A stretch of 64,000 bases of DNA, taken from Marsupella aquatica. Its lineage: Eukaryota; Marchantiophyta. The stretch's first letter is position 1. Each line of letters opens with the position of its first letter. Of the stretch, positions 8,810 through 19,401 are shown piece after piece. A model generated the notes under the pieces. That model worked only from the letters and a program-made list of their open reading frames with translations, ran no database searches and was not told the DNA's origin. The position numbers and the translations under genes were made by a program. The stretch is taken from contig OZ316895.1 in NCBI GenBank assembly GCA_973895155.1, positions 12,710,001-12,774,000 of the forward strand. The letters run 5' to 3'.

Positions 8810-10648
8810 CGAGGATACGGAGTTCGTCGGGCCCTTCGAGGATATTGAGCTTCCTTTATGAAGTCAGCCTATTGTTCCATTGGCACAGTGCACAGAAGTA
8901 CCGCTGGATGACGAGTCCCCTTCCATCGCACTGAAGCTTTATTTTGAGAAAAAAATCAATACCCAGGATCAGGAATTGTGTATATCACTGAATGTGGGAT
9001 CAATTGTCAGCGATTTTTGGCTGACTAAAGGAAAACAAAGGCTGGCGCCTGCAAGTCTAGGGGAAGTAGTTGCTAGTGCTTTTGGCAGGCTATTTTCTGA
9101 ATCTTATAAACAAAGGATTCAAACATTGTTGTCAAAATGTCCAGGTAAGCTAGTAGACTTGATGTAGCTAGAGTTATGGTTTGGGTCCTGTGAGGTGGGA
9201 CAGCCGCTCTCTGGCTTCTGCTAGTTTTGTTAGGAGAGGAAGATTGGATTATGTTTGTAGTGACATTGTTGCCTCCTACACTGGAGTCAAGAAGAGCGGG
9301 GAGGGTTTTGGGAGGCAGGGGGAGGGGGGGCGCAAGATCATTTTCTCGGGATTTCACCGAAGCATTGTACACCCCGAATTAGTAAAGCTTCATCATGTAA
9401 GAGCACGCATTTATGTTTGACGGCCCACCCAACGGCAGGTCCGTGACAAGGACATAAATATTGTCATTCATTTACTTCATATATGGTTGCCCTTTGACAG
9501 AAACTATACTTGTGGATAGAAACTACACTAATTACCGAATTAGTACCATAACCTGTTTCTACTGTACTGAGGTATATGCTTTGTTTCCTGGACTGTACGA
9601 AGCATAGTTAATCAGACTGTTTTGGAAGATCCGTTGAGTCTATTATGAATGTAACCTTTGATACCATGCAGAAGTCGGACAGAGGACTGGTCATGCTGTA
9701 TTTTATGGTGGGTTGGCTTGGTCCTATCTGTACCAAATGGCTTGGTCTGGTTGTACCACCAAATGAGATTGTCAAATCATGGTGAAGAATGGGTTTGAGC
9801 AAGGATGAGGACGGGCAATGTGCAATTCAACAGCATCTTAGTTTCTGGACGAACAGATACCCTTAACAGTCGCAGATGGATCCTCGTAATCGTTCCAATT
9901 GTATATCATGAGACCTGGCCTGGTCAAGACGACAAAATTGGGTGGCACGCAACTAGTTTGATGCTCGATGAATGAGAAAGTTTCAGTCGCACTTTCGCCA
10001 AAGCTCTTCACTTAAGTCGCGGAGAATAAGGCCTAATCGAGGTCTATGATCTTTGGTGTATTTGCATTTCGGAAATAGAGCTCAAAGCTGCTGGGCAAAG
10101 CTTGGTGCCTTCGCGTTCCTTGAACACACTCAGGTTGGCGGACATAATCATTTGTGATGAATAACCCAGAGGTGGAGTCATTCAATCACCCCATCTGCAA
10201 ATTGTAATTCATCTTCCAAAGAAAAGAGGGATCTTGCGCACCCATAAGTTTCCCTTTCCTGAAGTTGTCTATGTATTCTTCCCATCTAGACATTGATGGC
10301 ACTGTATCCCGGTAGCCATCTTCAAAGCAATGTCCCAATAGTGTCTAATTGCTATACACATAGGATTCTGCTCTAGATAGCCAATGAGAGGAAGATCAGA
10401 CCAGCTAGAGCAACCGGTTCTGCAATTCTTGAAATGGTCAAGATTGAGAGCTCGAGCTATCAGATCTGTAATTCATGACCTTGCGTGGACTGAGGAGTAC
10501 TCGGAGTACTTGTAATCCTGGCGCCCTTTTGAGTCTTAAGGTTTCTTGATTGTTATTTTAACAGGAAACCACATTGACCAAGGAGGGCAAACCTTTTTCT
10601 ATTTTTCATATCATTCTTACAATTAGCACAATTCAGGAGCATATTAGT
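8810..10648. other. 3' flank of TFIIA-gamma and intergenic DNA
   Basis: The first few hundred bases are probably the 3' UTR. A 96-codon open frame at 8880-9167 has no recognisable domain and is not linked by clear splice sites. No transposon hallmarks were seen from 9200 to 10640. Confidence 0.4.
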
Positions 10649-10719
10649 CCGGGCAGGGATTGAATTGGAGACATGCTCATCACAAGTCACCATGGACACC
10701 TGAGCTATACCACAAGGCC
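10649..10719 (-). repeat. tRNA-derived SINE-like head
   Basis: On the minus strand the segment reads GGGCCTTGTGGTATAGCTCA and, about 45 bases further on, CCAATTCAATCCCTGCC. These resemble the internal A box and B box of RNA polymerase III promoters. The length is tRNA-like, but the acceptor stem does not pair, so this is a tRNA-related SINE rather than a tRNA gene. The body and tail were not delimited. Confidence 0.45.
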
Positions 10720-11219
10720 CCACACAAACTGTTTGAGTAGTACGTTTTGTTTTTGCAAGCTTTCAAAACTATCTTGTGTTCAATTATGTAAGAGATTTTT
10801 GGTTCAGACTAGACAGCAAATGTGGAACATGAGAGCACACTCAATCAAACGTTACACTAACGAGATACCACGAGTGGAGAAACTCTTGACGAATCCATAG
10901 CATATGAAAATACATGTGAAGAATGAGGGAAAGAAAAATTTCCCTCCAACCTATATCCCCGGGGAGGTTGATGGACATAAACTAACTAAGTGGATCTTAT
11001 CCTAATGTAACCAAGGGTTAACTAACTCTGATAATACTAAACTAATTAAAGTCGAGAACTCAAGTCAATTCCCAACAACTGAAACTTAAGCAAACTCTCC
11101 TATGGAATCTTTCTTAGCTCTGATTCTATGATGTAAATGTTGAGTACATGCACTCCTTGTCATTTTGAGAAGAAATCATCTCATGATGGCCCCTCGACAA
11201 GAGAAATGCAATGCATGTA
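10720..11219. other. Intergenic, no gene recognised
   Basis: AT-rich DNA. A minus-strand segment near 11110-11130 weakly resembles a copia primer-binding site, but no LTR pair was found around it. Confidence 0.4.
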
Positions 11220-11595
11220 TTAGGGCCACTTTACAAGACGGGCGCAACAAGACAGTGCAACTTTTTTCAGGATTCAATCAATTGGGACCGTTGTTTCAAC
11301 CTGCTTGGGCGCTCTTTGCTTTACAAGATTGGCGCAACAAGTTGAGCTGCGGGAACGCCCGAACCTCCATTTTGGTATGGATTAGCTCGGGCCAGTGGGC
11401 TCGGGATGAACATTCGGGCGCTAGCCTTTCGGACCTCTGTAGTTGCAAAAATGGGCAGGCCTTTTTCTCCTCCGATTTTATCACCATTCATGAGAGTGGA
11501 TGAGCTGCAAGTGACGGTTCCCGCAGGCTTTCACAAATGCGGCCGCTTCAAATTACAAGCCCAACTTCAAATTACAAATCAACCGCGCCCCTACC

Positions 11596-13336
11596 ATGGA
11601 AGAGAACGACAGTATATGGGTGAGCAGCTCGTCGTTTGGGAGCACTTGCAATTCGTTCACAGACTCTTCAGGAAGGGATTGTAGCAGTGTGAGAGTTGAG
11701 GCGACTGTAGACATGGCAGGAACGGGAAATTTCTCTCCTTGGTATGAGAGCAATCGCTCCTCAGCTGTAATTCCTGATTCACAGTTTGGCCAAGAAATGT
11801 CGCAAGGTGCCCACACGATGTCGAACGCAGAGTTTATGGCACTTTTGAATGATCCACCATCAATCTCACGATTTTCTCGTCCTCAGTTACAGCCCAATGC
11901 TTCTCCAGCTCCTTTCTTCTCTGATCCGACTTTGTATGAACAGCAGTCATGCAGAGGAAACCCATTCTACTCAGAAGGAAGGCAGCACACTCCTTTGCAG
12001 AATCGTGAAGCAGTCCACCATCCACGATCTCCACCTGCAAGCGCTATAACTCCTTCAGAGGGGACGACTACTGGTAAGAAACGGGCAGTTGGGAAGAAGA
12101 TGTCCAAGAAGGCCAAGAAGGCCAAGATTTCCAGGGAGATTGATCAAGAAGGGGATCAAGAGGCAGACGATTCGACAACCATTCGCTGGGAGGATGCAGA
12201 TGTCATACAACTCATTGCTTTTAGGAGTGAGATGGACGAAGAATTCAAGCAAAAGGCAGCACACTCCTTTGCAGAATCGTGAAGCAGTCCACCATCCACG
12301 ATCTCCACCTGCAAGCGCTATAACCCCTTCAGAGGGGACGACTACTGGTAAGAAACGGGCAGTTGGGAAGAAGATGTCCAAGAAGGCCAAGAAGGCCAAG
12401 ATTTCCAGGGAGATTGATCAAGAAGGGGATCAAGAGGCAGACGATTCGGCAACCATTCGTTGGGAGGATGCAGATGTCATACAACTCATTGCTTTTAGGA
12501 GTGAGATGGACGAAGAATTCAAGCAAAATGCCAAGAAGCAAGGTGAATTCCATTTTACTCCTTAGTTACCTCTGAAATCTCTGCACAAAGAAGCAGTGGA
12601 AGTTTATTACAAGATTGCCTCTGAAATGTTTGCTCGAATGAAATGTCTATTTGAATTTATGTCTGAAATGTTTGCTTCAATTTCTGCCCGAAACTCTAGT
12701 GAAATTTCCGCAGGTATTGATTACAAGATTAACTCCGACAACTTTTGGATAAATTTGGTGTTTTAATTTCTTTTCATTGTGCTCAATTATCTTACTAGTT
12801 GTGTGATTTTTTTACAGGAATTAACATGTGGGAGAAGCTGCAAATCAAGATTATTGCAGCTTGTGATAGCTTCACAAAATCTGCAAAAGCCTGTAGAAAA
12901 AATGGATTGCAATTTATCGGCAGTATTGTACAAACAAACGACTCCTCCAGATCTCAGGTGAGGGTAGAAAGGTCACATGTAAATTCTTTGAGCACATTGA
13001 CCAGGGATTCAACAGCCTCTTGAATATTAGAAAACTTATCCATTCTGATGCTCGAGGTACTCCCAATCCCTGTCCCCCTGACCTCAATGAGCCCTGTGAA
13101 GGTCAAGGCTCAGCTGAAGACACAATAGGGCCTAGGGTCTCAATTCCAGGTCCCCAATCTACATTTGATTCTAGCACCCTTAGTAAATCTGGGAAGAGAT
13201 CCTCTGGGGAACACATATCTGCGATGATGTGTGACATGGTTCAATCCATGAAGGAAATGGTGTCTCAAACTTCTGCCATGGTTGTTCAAACAACTTCCAT
13301 AGCTACAGACATTCTTGGCCAAACTGTGAAATTTGT
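11596..13336 (+). pseudogene. Harbinger accessory protein (trihelix/Myb-like DNA-binding), broken
   Basis: The first exon runs from ATG 11596 and encodes a Ser/Pro-rich N-terminus, a Lys-rich stretch (GKKMSKKAKKAK) and the start of a trihelix-like domain (TIRWEDADVIQLIAFRSEMD). A donor at 12542/12543 and acceptor TTTACAG at 12817 join in frame to an exon beginning INMWEKL, which continues with ACRK and WIAIYRQY. Two lesions are visible. A 274-bp tandem duplication inside exon 1 shifts the frame. One A is missing from an A-run at about 12898-12904, shifting the frame between ACRK and WIAIYR. The 3' limit is uncertain because the frame runs into the antisense of the transposase. In active elements this protein helps the transposase bind the element ends. 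Confidence 0.75.
11981..12528. repeat. 274-bp tandem duplication inside the Harbinger accessory gene
   Basis: Copy 1 is 11981-12254 and copy 2 is 12255-12528. I see only about three base differences. The period is not a multiple of three, so the frame changes at the junction and the first copy runs into TGA shortly after. The near-identity indicates a recent event. Confidence 0.95.
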
Positions 13337-14194
13337 GAAATACTGTAGTGTTCCAATTTCTGCTTGCTGCAAATTCCCGAAGCTTCTAATCTGCTGCACC
13401 TTTAGCCATTTCTTGGCTTCTTTGACCATCTGGTCATCAATGAAATCTTTGTGGGCCACACAAAGATTGTGCAAGAAAATACATGCAGAAACAATGACCG
13501 AGACATGTTCTATGCGCATCTCAATTCTCCTCAATAAAATCCGCCATCTCCCTTTCAAAATTCTGAATGCTCGATCAACACACATCCTGGTGCTACTCTG
13601 AATGAAATTCCAATGGGCCTTGTATGGTTGGAGCTGCTCTGTAGTCCCCTTGAAAGGAACCCAGTTCCATTGTCTTAATGGATAAGCAACATCTCCAATG
13701 ATTTTACAAGGAGCAAAACTCCCCTTCATGATAGCTCTACCAAAATCAGAGTGAATAAACATGGTGTAATCGTGCAAGGAGCCTGTCCACCCGAAATCCC
13801 AATCCCAGAATGATGTATTCACATCAACAATTCCTTGGAGAAGTACATAATAGAACCCCTTCTGATTATAATAAGGTGCTTGGTCCCATGGTGCTGGAGG
13901 TGCAATGATAGGGATATGGGACCCATCTATGGCTCCCATAATGTATGGTATACCATGCTTTCCTTCAAATTCATTGGCTAAGGTTTTTAGAGTAGCTGGA
14001 GTCCACCTTTTGACCACCAGTGGATGGATGATCTTCACGACAACCTCACAAAAGTCACGGACAACAATGGATGCCAAGCCTTCAGACATCCCAAACATAT
14101 CAGCACATGCTAGCAAATAATTGTCAGTGCCAAGTTGGTTAAGGGATAATGCAACCCTGGTTTCCAGTGGAATCCCACCCCCTTTTTTACTTTT
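13286..14194 (-). CDS. PIF/Harbinger DDE transposase (main exon)
   Basis: About 300 codons of a DDE_Tnp_4-type nuclease. It has LETRVALSLNQLGT and a helix-turn-helix-like region near residues 20-60, then the catalytic motifs MGAIDGSHIP (D92), TGSLHDYTMF (D144) and RMCVDRAFRILKGRW. The last motif has Asp (D209) where most relatives have Glu, so the triad reads D-D-D. The frame is otherwise uninterrupted. It opens after the acceptor-like CTTGCAG at about 14195-14200. The expected N-terminal exon lies at higher coordinates, in the stretch next to the copia insertion, and was not resolved. The enzyme cuts and pastes the element at TTA/TAA sites. Confidence 0.9.
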   Translation of the reverse strand, partial: KSKKGGGIPLETRVALSLNQLGTDNYLLACADMFGMSEGLASIVVRDFCEVVVKIIHPLVVKRWTPATLKTLANEFEGKHGIPYIMGAIDGSHIPIIAPPAPWDQAPYYNQKGFYYVLLQGIVDVNTSFWDWDFGWTGSLHDYTMFIHSDFGRAIMKGSFAPCKIIGDVAYPLRQWNWVPFKGTTEQLQPYKAHWNFIQSSTRMCVDRAFRILKGRWRILLRRIEMRIEHVSVIVSACIFLHNLCVAHKDFIDDQMVKEAKKWLKVQQIRSFGNLQQAEIGTLQYFTNFTVWPRMSVAMEVV

Positions 14195-14549
14195 CTGCAA
14201 GGCAGGTGCTAAAAGGGAACATAGGTAATAGAATGTGGGCTGACTTACCCTTACCCTTCATCTGAACTCATACTCAGAATGGGCTCGTAGTAGAATTTTG
14301 TCTACAAAAGCAGAGGAGCGTTCAAATCTCCACACACACCTCTGTTTCCTCCAGATCCATCGTCCCTGTGCAAACATAAACTGGGAGGGCAAGAATTCTG
14401 AAAGCAATCTGAAAGACTGAATTCTGGACATGGCATTGGTAGCTAGCACTAGAGCAGCCTGATGCGTTTCATTGCTGTGGATGATGATGATTTGGAGAGC
14501 TAGGTTGAGAATGATGAGCAATAATTTTTTTTTGCCTCCTATCACCCTG
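14195..14549 (-). other. 5' part of the Harbinger transposase region (intron or degraded exon)
   Basis: On the minus strand an open stretch contains WRFERSSAFVDKILLRAH, which resembles the start of Harbinger transposases, but it ends at a TGA and no clean in-frame splice to the main exon could be assigned. Confidence 0.4.
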
Positions 14550-14554
14550 AAATT

Positions 14555-14903
14555 TGTTGAGCATAGACGACGATCGCAACGGCAAGCCCATGAACCATCC
14601 AACGCACAATAGTCGACACAAGAGATACGTGGTTCACCTTCTTGAGGCTACGTCCACGGGAACACACAAGAGAGCTTTACTGAACTCTAAGCTCGTCGGC
14701 TATACCGAGTCTCCACAGTGTAAGCTCTCCCTATCTCTCAAGTGGCTCCATAACAATGAGCCTTGGTTCTACCTCTCCAAGCACACATGCCTCTTATGAT
14801 ATAGTGTGCAACTTAGTTGTACCTAACCACGTAGTTGTACCAACCCACGTTGTTGTACCAACCACGTCATACCTAACCTAGACGTAAGAGTAAATACCCA
14901 ACA
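14555..14903 (-). repeat. 3' LTR of copia copy 1
   Basis: 349 bp, with TG...CA ends in this orientation (TGTTGGGTAT to GCTCAACA). It contains three units of an 18-bp GTTGTACCTAACCACGTA-like minisatellite. Confidence 0.95.
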
Positions 14904-15094
14904 ATCTTCCCCTTGACTCTGGTCTAGGGGAGAGTAATACTGCCAATGTATATGATCCCTCAGCGGGAAGTTCTGGACAGAAACCAAACCGGTTTCCCTC
15001 TCTAACTAGAGCAAACCAGAACTAAGCCGTAGCCTAATACATAGGAATGAGGAAGAGCATATATCAGTAATTACAATGAATGTTTAAGAAAACT

Positions 15095-18000
15095 CTACTT
15101 GTGATGCAATTGCAAAACCTGCAATACGTCACGGTGTCTAGAGAAACTCTCCAAAGGAATCACTTTGGTAAATGCGTCAGCCGGGTTGAGTTTACCATCA
15201 ATCTTGACTAGCTCAAACAAATTATCAGACACAGCCTGCCTGATAAAATGGTACCTGACGTCAATGTGCTTCACTCTGCTGTCCATCACCTGGTTCACAG
15301 CAAGGTGGAGCGCACTCTGACTATCACAATGGAGCTTCACATTCCCCTGTGGCAATCCCATTTCAGTGATAAGTCTATCCAACCAAATCGCTTCCTTTGC
15401 TGCTTCCGCAGCTGCAACATACTCCGCTTCTGTAGTAGACTGAGCAATACACTTCTGCAAAGTAGACCTCCAACTTATGCATCCACCGCCAAGTGTGAAC
15501 ACGTATCCTGTTGTTGATCTCCTTCGGTCCAAATCTTGTCCATAGTCAGAATCTACATAGCCAATCAATGATCTAGCATTCTTTGCATTCGCATCAAATA
15601 AAAGACCATGATCCACGGTACCCTTCAAGTACCTGATAATCCACTTCACTGCTTCCCAGTGTACCTTCCCTGGATTCGACATGTACCTGCTCACCTTGCC
15701 CATAGCCATGGCAAGATCAGGTCTAGTGCAAGTCATCAAATACATGAGACTCCCCACTGCCTTGTCATATGGAACCTTTGACATCAACCCCTTCTCTGTG
15801 TCATCCGTAGGACAGAACGCTGATGATAACTTGAAGTGTGGAGCCAACGGGGTACTTACTGGCTTGCTATTCTCCATGTTGAACCTTGCAATTACCTTCC
15901 TCGCATAACTACTCTGCGTCAACCATAGCTTGCCAGCCTCCAAGTCCCTAGTGATCTCCATACCCAAAATCCTCTTAGCTGGCCCTAAGTCCTTCATCTT
16001 AAACTCTGCACTAAGCAGTGCCTTGAGCTTAACAATCTCAGACCTATCCTTGGCTGCAATTAGCATGTCATCCACATAAAGTACTAAAACAATGAACCCA
16101 AAGACAACATTCTTCACCGGTTTCAAATACACACAAGGGTCAAATACACTTCTGTGAAAACCTTGTGACCGAATCCAATCGTCAAACTGCTTGTTCCACT
16201 GTCTTGGTGACTGCTTCAACCCATACAAGGATTTCAGCAATTTGCAAACCAATTCCTCCTGTCCTCTCTTCACAAAACCTAGCCGTTGTCTCATGAAGAT
16301 CACCTCTTCCAATGTGCCATAGAGGAAAGCTGTGACAACATCCATCTGATCTAGGAGCAGACCAAACATTACAACAAGTACACACAATAGTCGTATTGTA
16401 GAGTACTTAGCAACTGGTGAGAAGACCTCATTGTAATCCACACCTTTCTCTTGTGTGAATCCCTTTGCTACCAATCTAGCCTTGTAGACCTTCGATCCAC
16501 CTCCTATGGAATTATCCTTCAGCTTGTAAATCCACTTGCTGTCCACCACTTGCTGACCCTTAGGCAGCTTAACAAGCTCCCAAGTTTTGTTGTCCTTTAG
16601 TGACTGCATCTCCGTTTGCATTGCTGCAGTCCACTTCTGCTTCTCTTTTGAAGCACTTGCCTCATGAAATGAAGAAGGTTCTCCTTCTTCCAAAATTAAC
16701 GCATCACCCTCATCATCAGCTGTAAAATCATCCTCTTGCAGTTGAGATGAATCAACCCATTGTCCATACCTTGATGGAGCGCGTACAGTGCGACCAGATG
16801 TTCTTCTAGCCGATGACTCCGGTTGATCTGCGTGTGCTGGTACAATTTGAAGCTCAACAGCATCCACTTGTTGCTCACCAGCATCAACAAACTCCTCTGG
16901 TTCCTCTGGCATAGGAACCAGCTCCATAATTGGAGCAACTCCTTCTCTCCGGTCATGCACCTCATAACCAATCTCCCCCTCAACGAGATCCGGGATAGGA
17001 GATTTTCCTTTGTCAGTACGGGAGACCTGAGTATTCTCCCCCTCCTTCAATAATCTGGATTCATTGAAGGAAACATCCCTACTGACAACGAGCTTACAGG
17101 CAATAGGATCCCATAGCCTATAGGCTTTCACACCACTCTGGTACCCAAGAAAAACACATTTCCTGGAGGTAGGATCCAACTTGGTCCTATTCTGCTTTGG
17201 TGTGAGAGCATATGCATCACTTCCAAAAATTACCAAGCCATGATAGTCTGCTTGCCGCTTATAGCGCATCTCAAACGGCGTTTTGAAATTGATAGCACTA
17301 GAAGGAGAAAGATTTACCAAATAAGCTGCGGTATTGACAGCTTCTGCCCAAAATTCTTGTGGTAAACCTGATTGGCTCAACATACTCCGTGACCGCTCCA
17401 ACAGTGTCCGATTGAGCCTCTCAGCGACACCATTCTGCTGCGGAGTATAAACTGTGGTGAGATGGCGAGTTATCCCCTGTTCTGAACAGTACTCTTCAAA
17501 TTCCATTGAAGTGTACTCCCCGCCGTTGTCTGACCTCAGACTCTTCACCCTTGTATCCAAACACTTGATCGTGTTTCCAGTCTGATTCTCCACCTGGGCC
17601 TTCCACTTCTTAAAAATGGACAAGACATCAGACTTATGCGTCATGAAATAAATCCACACAAATCTTGAGTAATCATCAATAAATGATACATAGTACAACT
17701 TTCCAGAGTGTGAGGGAGTCGGGGATGGACCCCACACGTCACTATGTATGTACTCAAGAACCGCTTTGGAACGATGAGTTCCAACACCAAAAGCACGACG
17801 ATGCTGCTTTCCAAGAATGCAATGCTCACAAAACTCTAATTTACAAGATTGCAAATCAGAAATGAGTCCATTCTTCCGTAAGATAGCCAAACCCTTCTCA
17901 CTCATGTGGCCTAGCCGTGAATGCCATAGTTGAGTCATCTCCTCGTGAGACTTGGTTACATTGGCCTCTCCACATACAGTATTGCCCTGTAACACATACA

Positions 18001-18100
18001 AATTCTTTTGTCTACTCCCCTTCAAAATCACTGTCTCTCCCGACCTGACTTGAAGTTCACCATCAATAACGCTCCATTGATGACCATTTGAATCCAACAC
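15095..18100 (-). CDS. Copia Pol: integrase, reverse transcriptase and RNase H
   Basis: 1001 codons without a stop. Residues 35-100 hold the GAG-pre-integrase and HHCC zinc region (H60, H65, C91, C94). The integrase core has D121, D191 and E227 (YIHSDVWGP, LRSDNGGEY, NGVAERLNR). RT spans about 505-750 with QMDVVTAFLYG (D587) and YVDD at 675-678. RNase H spans about 845-985 with GYVDSDYGQD, STTEAEY and HCDSQSAL. The C-terminus ends shortly after DAFTKVIPL. The protein copies the RNA into DNA and inserts it. The frame lacks the protease and Gag, which are separated from it by a frameshift near 18110 and a stop at 18367, so this copy cannot make one continuous polyprotein. Confidence 0.97.
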   Translation of the reverse strand: MLDSNGHQWSVIDGELQVRSGETVILKGSRQKNLYVLQGNTVCGEANVTKSHEEMTQLWHSRLGHMSEKGLAILRKNGLISDLQSCKLEFCEHCILGKQHRRAFGVGTHRSKAVLEYIHSDVWGPSPTPSHSGKLYYVSFIDDYSRFVWIYFMTHKSDVLSIFKKWKAQVENQTGNTIKCLDTRVKSLRSDNGGEYTSMEFEEYCSEQGITRHLTTVYTPQQNGVAERLNRTLLERSRSMLSQSGLPQEFWAEAVNTAAYLVNLSPSSAINFKTPFEMRYKRQADYHGLVIFGSDAYALTPKQNRTKLDPTSRKCVFLGYQSGVKAYRLWDPIACKLVVSRDVSFNESRLLKEGENTQVSRTDKGKSPIPDLVEGEIGYEVHDRREGVAPIMELVPMPEEPEEFVDAGEQQVDAVELQIVPAHADQPESSARRTSGRTVRAPSRYGQWVDSSQLQEDDFTADDEGDALILEEGEPSSFHEASASKEKQKWTAAMQTEMQSLKDNKTWELVKLPKGQQVVDSKWIYKLKDNSIGGGSKVYKARLVAKGFTQEKGVDYNEVFSPVAKYSTIRLLCVLVVMFGLLLDQMDVVTAFLYGTLEEVIFMRQRLGFVKRGQEELVCKLLKSLYGLKQSPRQWNKQFDDWIRSQGFHRSVFDPCVYLKPVKNVVFGFIVLVLYVDDMLIAAKDRSEIVKLKALLSAEFKMKDLGPAKRILGMEITRDLEAGKLWLTQSSYARKVIARFNMENSKPVSTPLAPHFKLSSAFCPTDDTEKGLMSKVPYDKAVGSLMYLMTCTRPDLAMAMGKVSRYMSNPGKVHWEAVKWIIRYLKGTVDHGLLFDANAKNARSLIGYVDSDYGQDLDRRRSTTGYVFTLGGGCISWRSTLQKCIAQSTTEAEYVAAAEAAKEAIWLDRLITEMGLPQGNVKLHCDSQSALHLAVNQVMDSRVKHIDVRYHFIRQAVSDNLFELVKIDGKLNPADAFTKVIPLESFSRHRDVLQVLQLHHK

Positions 18101-18111
18101 ACCGAGTGAAA

Positions 18112-18366
18112 TCAGATCTTACGCATGCCAGGTACATACCTGACTCCGGACACTATGCGCACAGCGCCATCAAACATTTGAATCTTCACAGACCCAATTC
18201 CCTCAATTTGACAGGAGTGATCATTTCCCATCAGAACTGAACCGTTTGAAACAGAGTAAGAACTGAAAAACTCACGAATGTAACAAATATGAAAAGAGCA
18301 AGCACAATCAAGAATCCACACATCATCTGCTCTCCTAGATGACGTGCACAGGGCATACCCCCGGCT
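18112..18366 (-). pseudogene. Copia protease fragment, inactivated
   Basis: Same frame as Gag but separated by a TGA at 18367-18369, and ending at a TGA at 18112-18114. The frame of the downstream Pol is shifted. WILDCACSFHI stands where copia proteases have WILDSGAS, so the D-[ST]-G active-site triplet is D-C-A. The protease is therefore damaged by a stop, a frameshift and loss of the catalytic motif. Confidence 0.85.
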
Positions 18367-19401
18367 TCATAAAACATACTCATCATTGAGTAAATCAGCT
18401 TCTCCATCAGCCCTAGCCACATTTGCCGATGAAGTTTCCGCTGCCTTTCCCTTACAGTCTCGCTTGAAGTGTCCAACTTGGTTGCACTTCCAACATGTCA
18501 CCTGCCTCCTCTGAGGGGATTTACCCTTGGACTTAGATCTGGATTTAGATCTAAACTGGGTTCTACGGTCCCCAGTTGGTCGCTGCATACTCCTCCCACG
18601 GTTAACATTGAGGGCAGCTCCAGATGATGAAGGCTGTGACGTGATGTGCATCTTCTGCTGAAGATCATCACTAAGCAGAGAACTTACCACGTCATTGTAT
18701 GAAATGGTATCCCTATCACGATGCAACAACACTCGTGATAGGGACTGGTAAGATGGAGGCAATGAACTAAGAAGCTGCAGAGCCTTCGTCTCATCATTCA
18801 AAGTCTCCCCAAGGTTTTCCAAGTCAACGACCATGTCGTTGAAAGCATCCACATGGTCTTGCAACTTCGTACCAGATTCCTTCATCCTGAAACTCATCAG
18901 TTTGTAGAAAGTGTAGAGCCGGTTCGACAACTCCTTGCGGTGATACTTGCTCTGCAATTCCGCAAACAAGGACATGCAATCCTTATGTGCACCTAACTGC
19001 TTGATGATGGGAGGCATGAGATAGAGTGTAACACACCACACTCCCTGCTCCTGCATGCGGTCCCATTGTTTCTCATCAACATCGTCTTCACGAGGGCTCA
19101 GCAGTTGGCCCATCCCTGACGCATAAAGCACTCCCTTCACCTGCTTCTCCCATAGCAAGTAGTCAGAGCGCCCATCATACTTTGTCACTTCATACTTGGG
19201 TCCCCCAAGCTTGAAAGTCCCCATCTTCTTCTTTACCGTGAGCTCCGGTAGTAGTACTGCTTCCTCCACCACACGCCGCACCGGTGATGGTATCGGTGTC
19301 ACGTGCTCTTCCTCCTGCTCCTCTCTCTGCCCCTGAAACCTCCGCGGTGATCCTCGTGCTTCAAGTTCCACGTCTTCGAAAAACTCCTCCGAATCACTCA
19401 T
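18367..19401 (-). CDS. Copia Gag with zinc knuckle
   Basis: 344 codons from ATG to TGA. The N-terminus is acidic; a UBN2-type gag domain spans about residues 60-255 (YDGRSDYLLWEKQVKGVL, LLSSLPPSYQ). A basic Arg/Ser/Lys region precedes a CCHC knuckle at 303-316 (CWKCNQVGHFKRDC). Gag packages the element RNA in virus-like particles. In a working element it would be fused to Pol, and here the fusion is broken at the final TGA. Confidence 0.95.
   Translation of the reverse strand: MSDSEEFFEDVELEARGSPRRFQGQREEQEEEHVTPIPSPVRRVVEEAVLLPELTVKKKMGTFKLGGPKYEVTKYDGRSDYLLWEKQVKGVLYASGMGQLLSPREDDVDEKQWDRMQEQGVWCVTLYLMPPIIKQLGAHKDCMSLFAELQSKYHRKELSNRLYTFYKLMSFRMKESGTKLQDHVDAFNDMVVDLENLGETLNDETKALQLLSSLPPSYQSLSRVLLHRDRDTISYNDVVSSLLSDDLQQKMHITSQPSSSGAALNVNRGRSMQRPTGDRRTQFRSKSRSKSKGKSPQRRQVTCWKCNQVGHFKRDCKGKAAETSSANVARADGEADLLNDEYVL

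Noticed and set aside
8880-9167. 96-codon plus-strand frame after TFIIA-gamma
   Set aside because: No recognised domain, starts in the probable 3' UTR and is not joined by supported splice sites.
11100-11140. Copia primer-binding site on the minus strand
   Set aside because: Only a loose match to TGGTATCAGAGC, with no LTR pair, polypurine tract or target duplication around it.
13020-13601. Independent plus-strand gene overlapping the Harbinger transposase
   Set aside because: Its first part is the tail of the accessory gene (after the trihelix domain) and the rest is antisense to the transposase exon.
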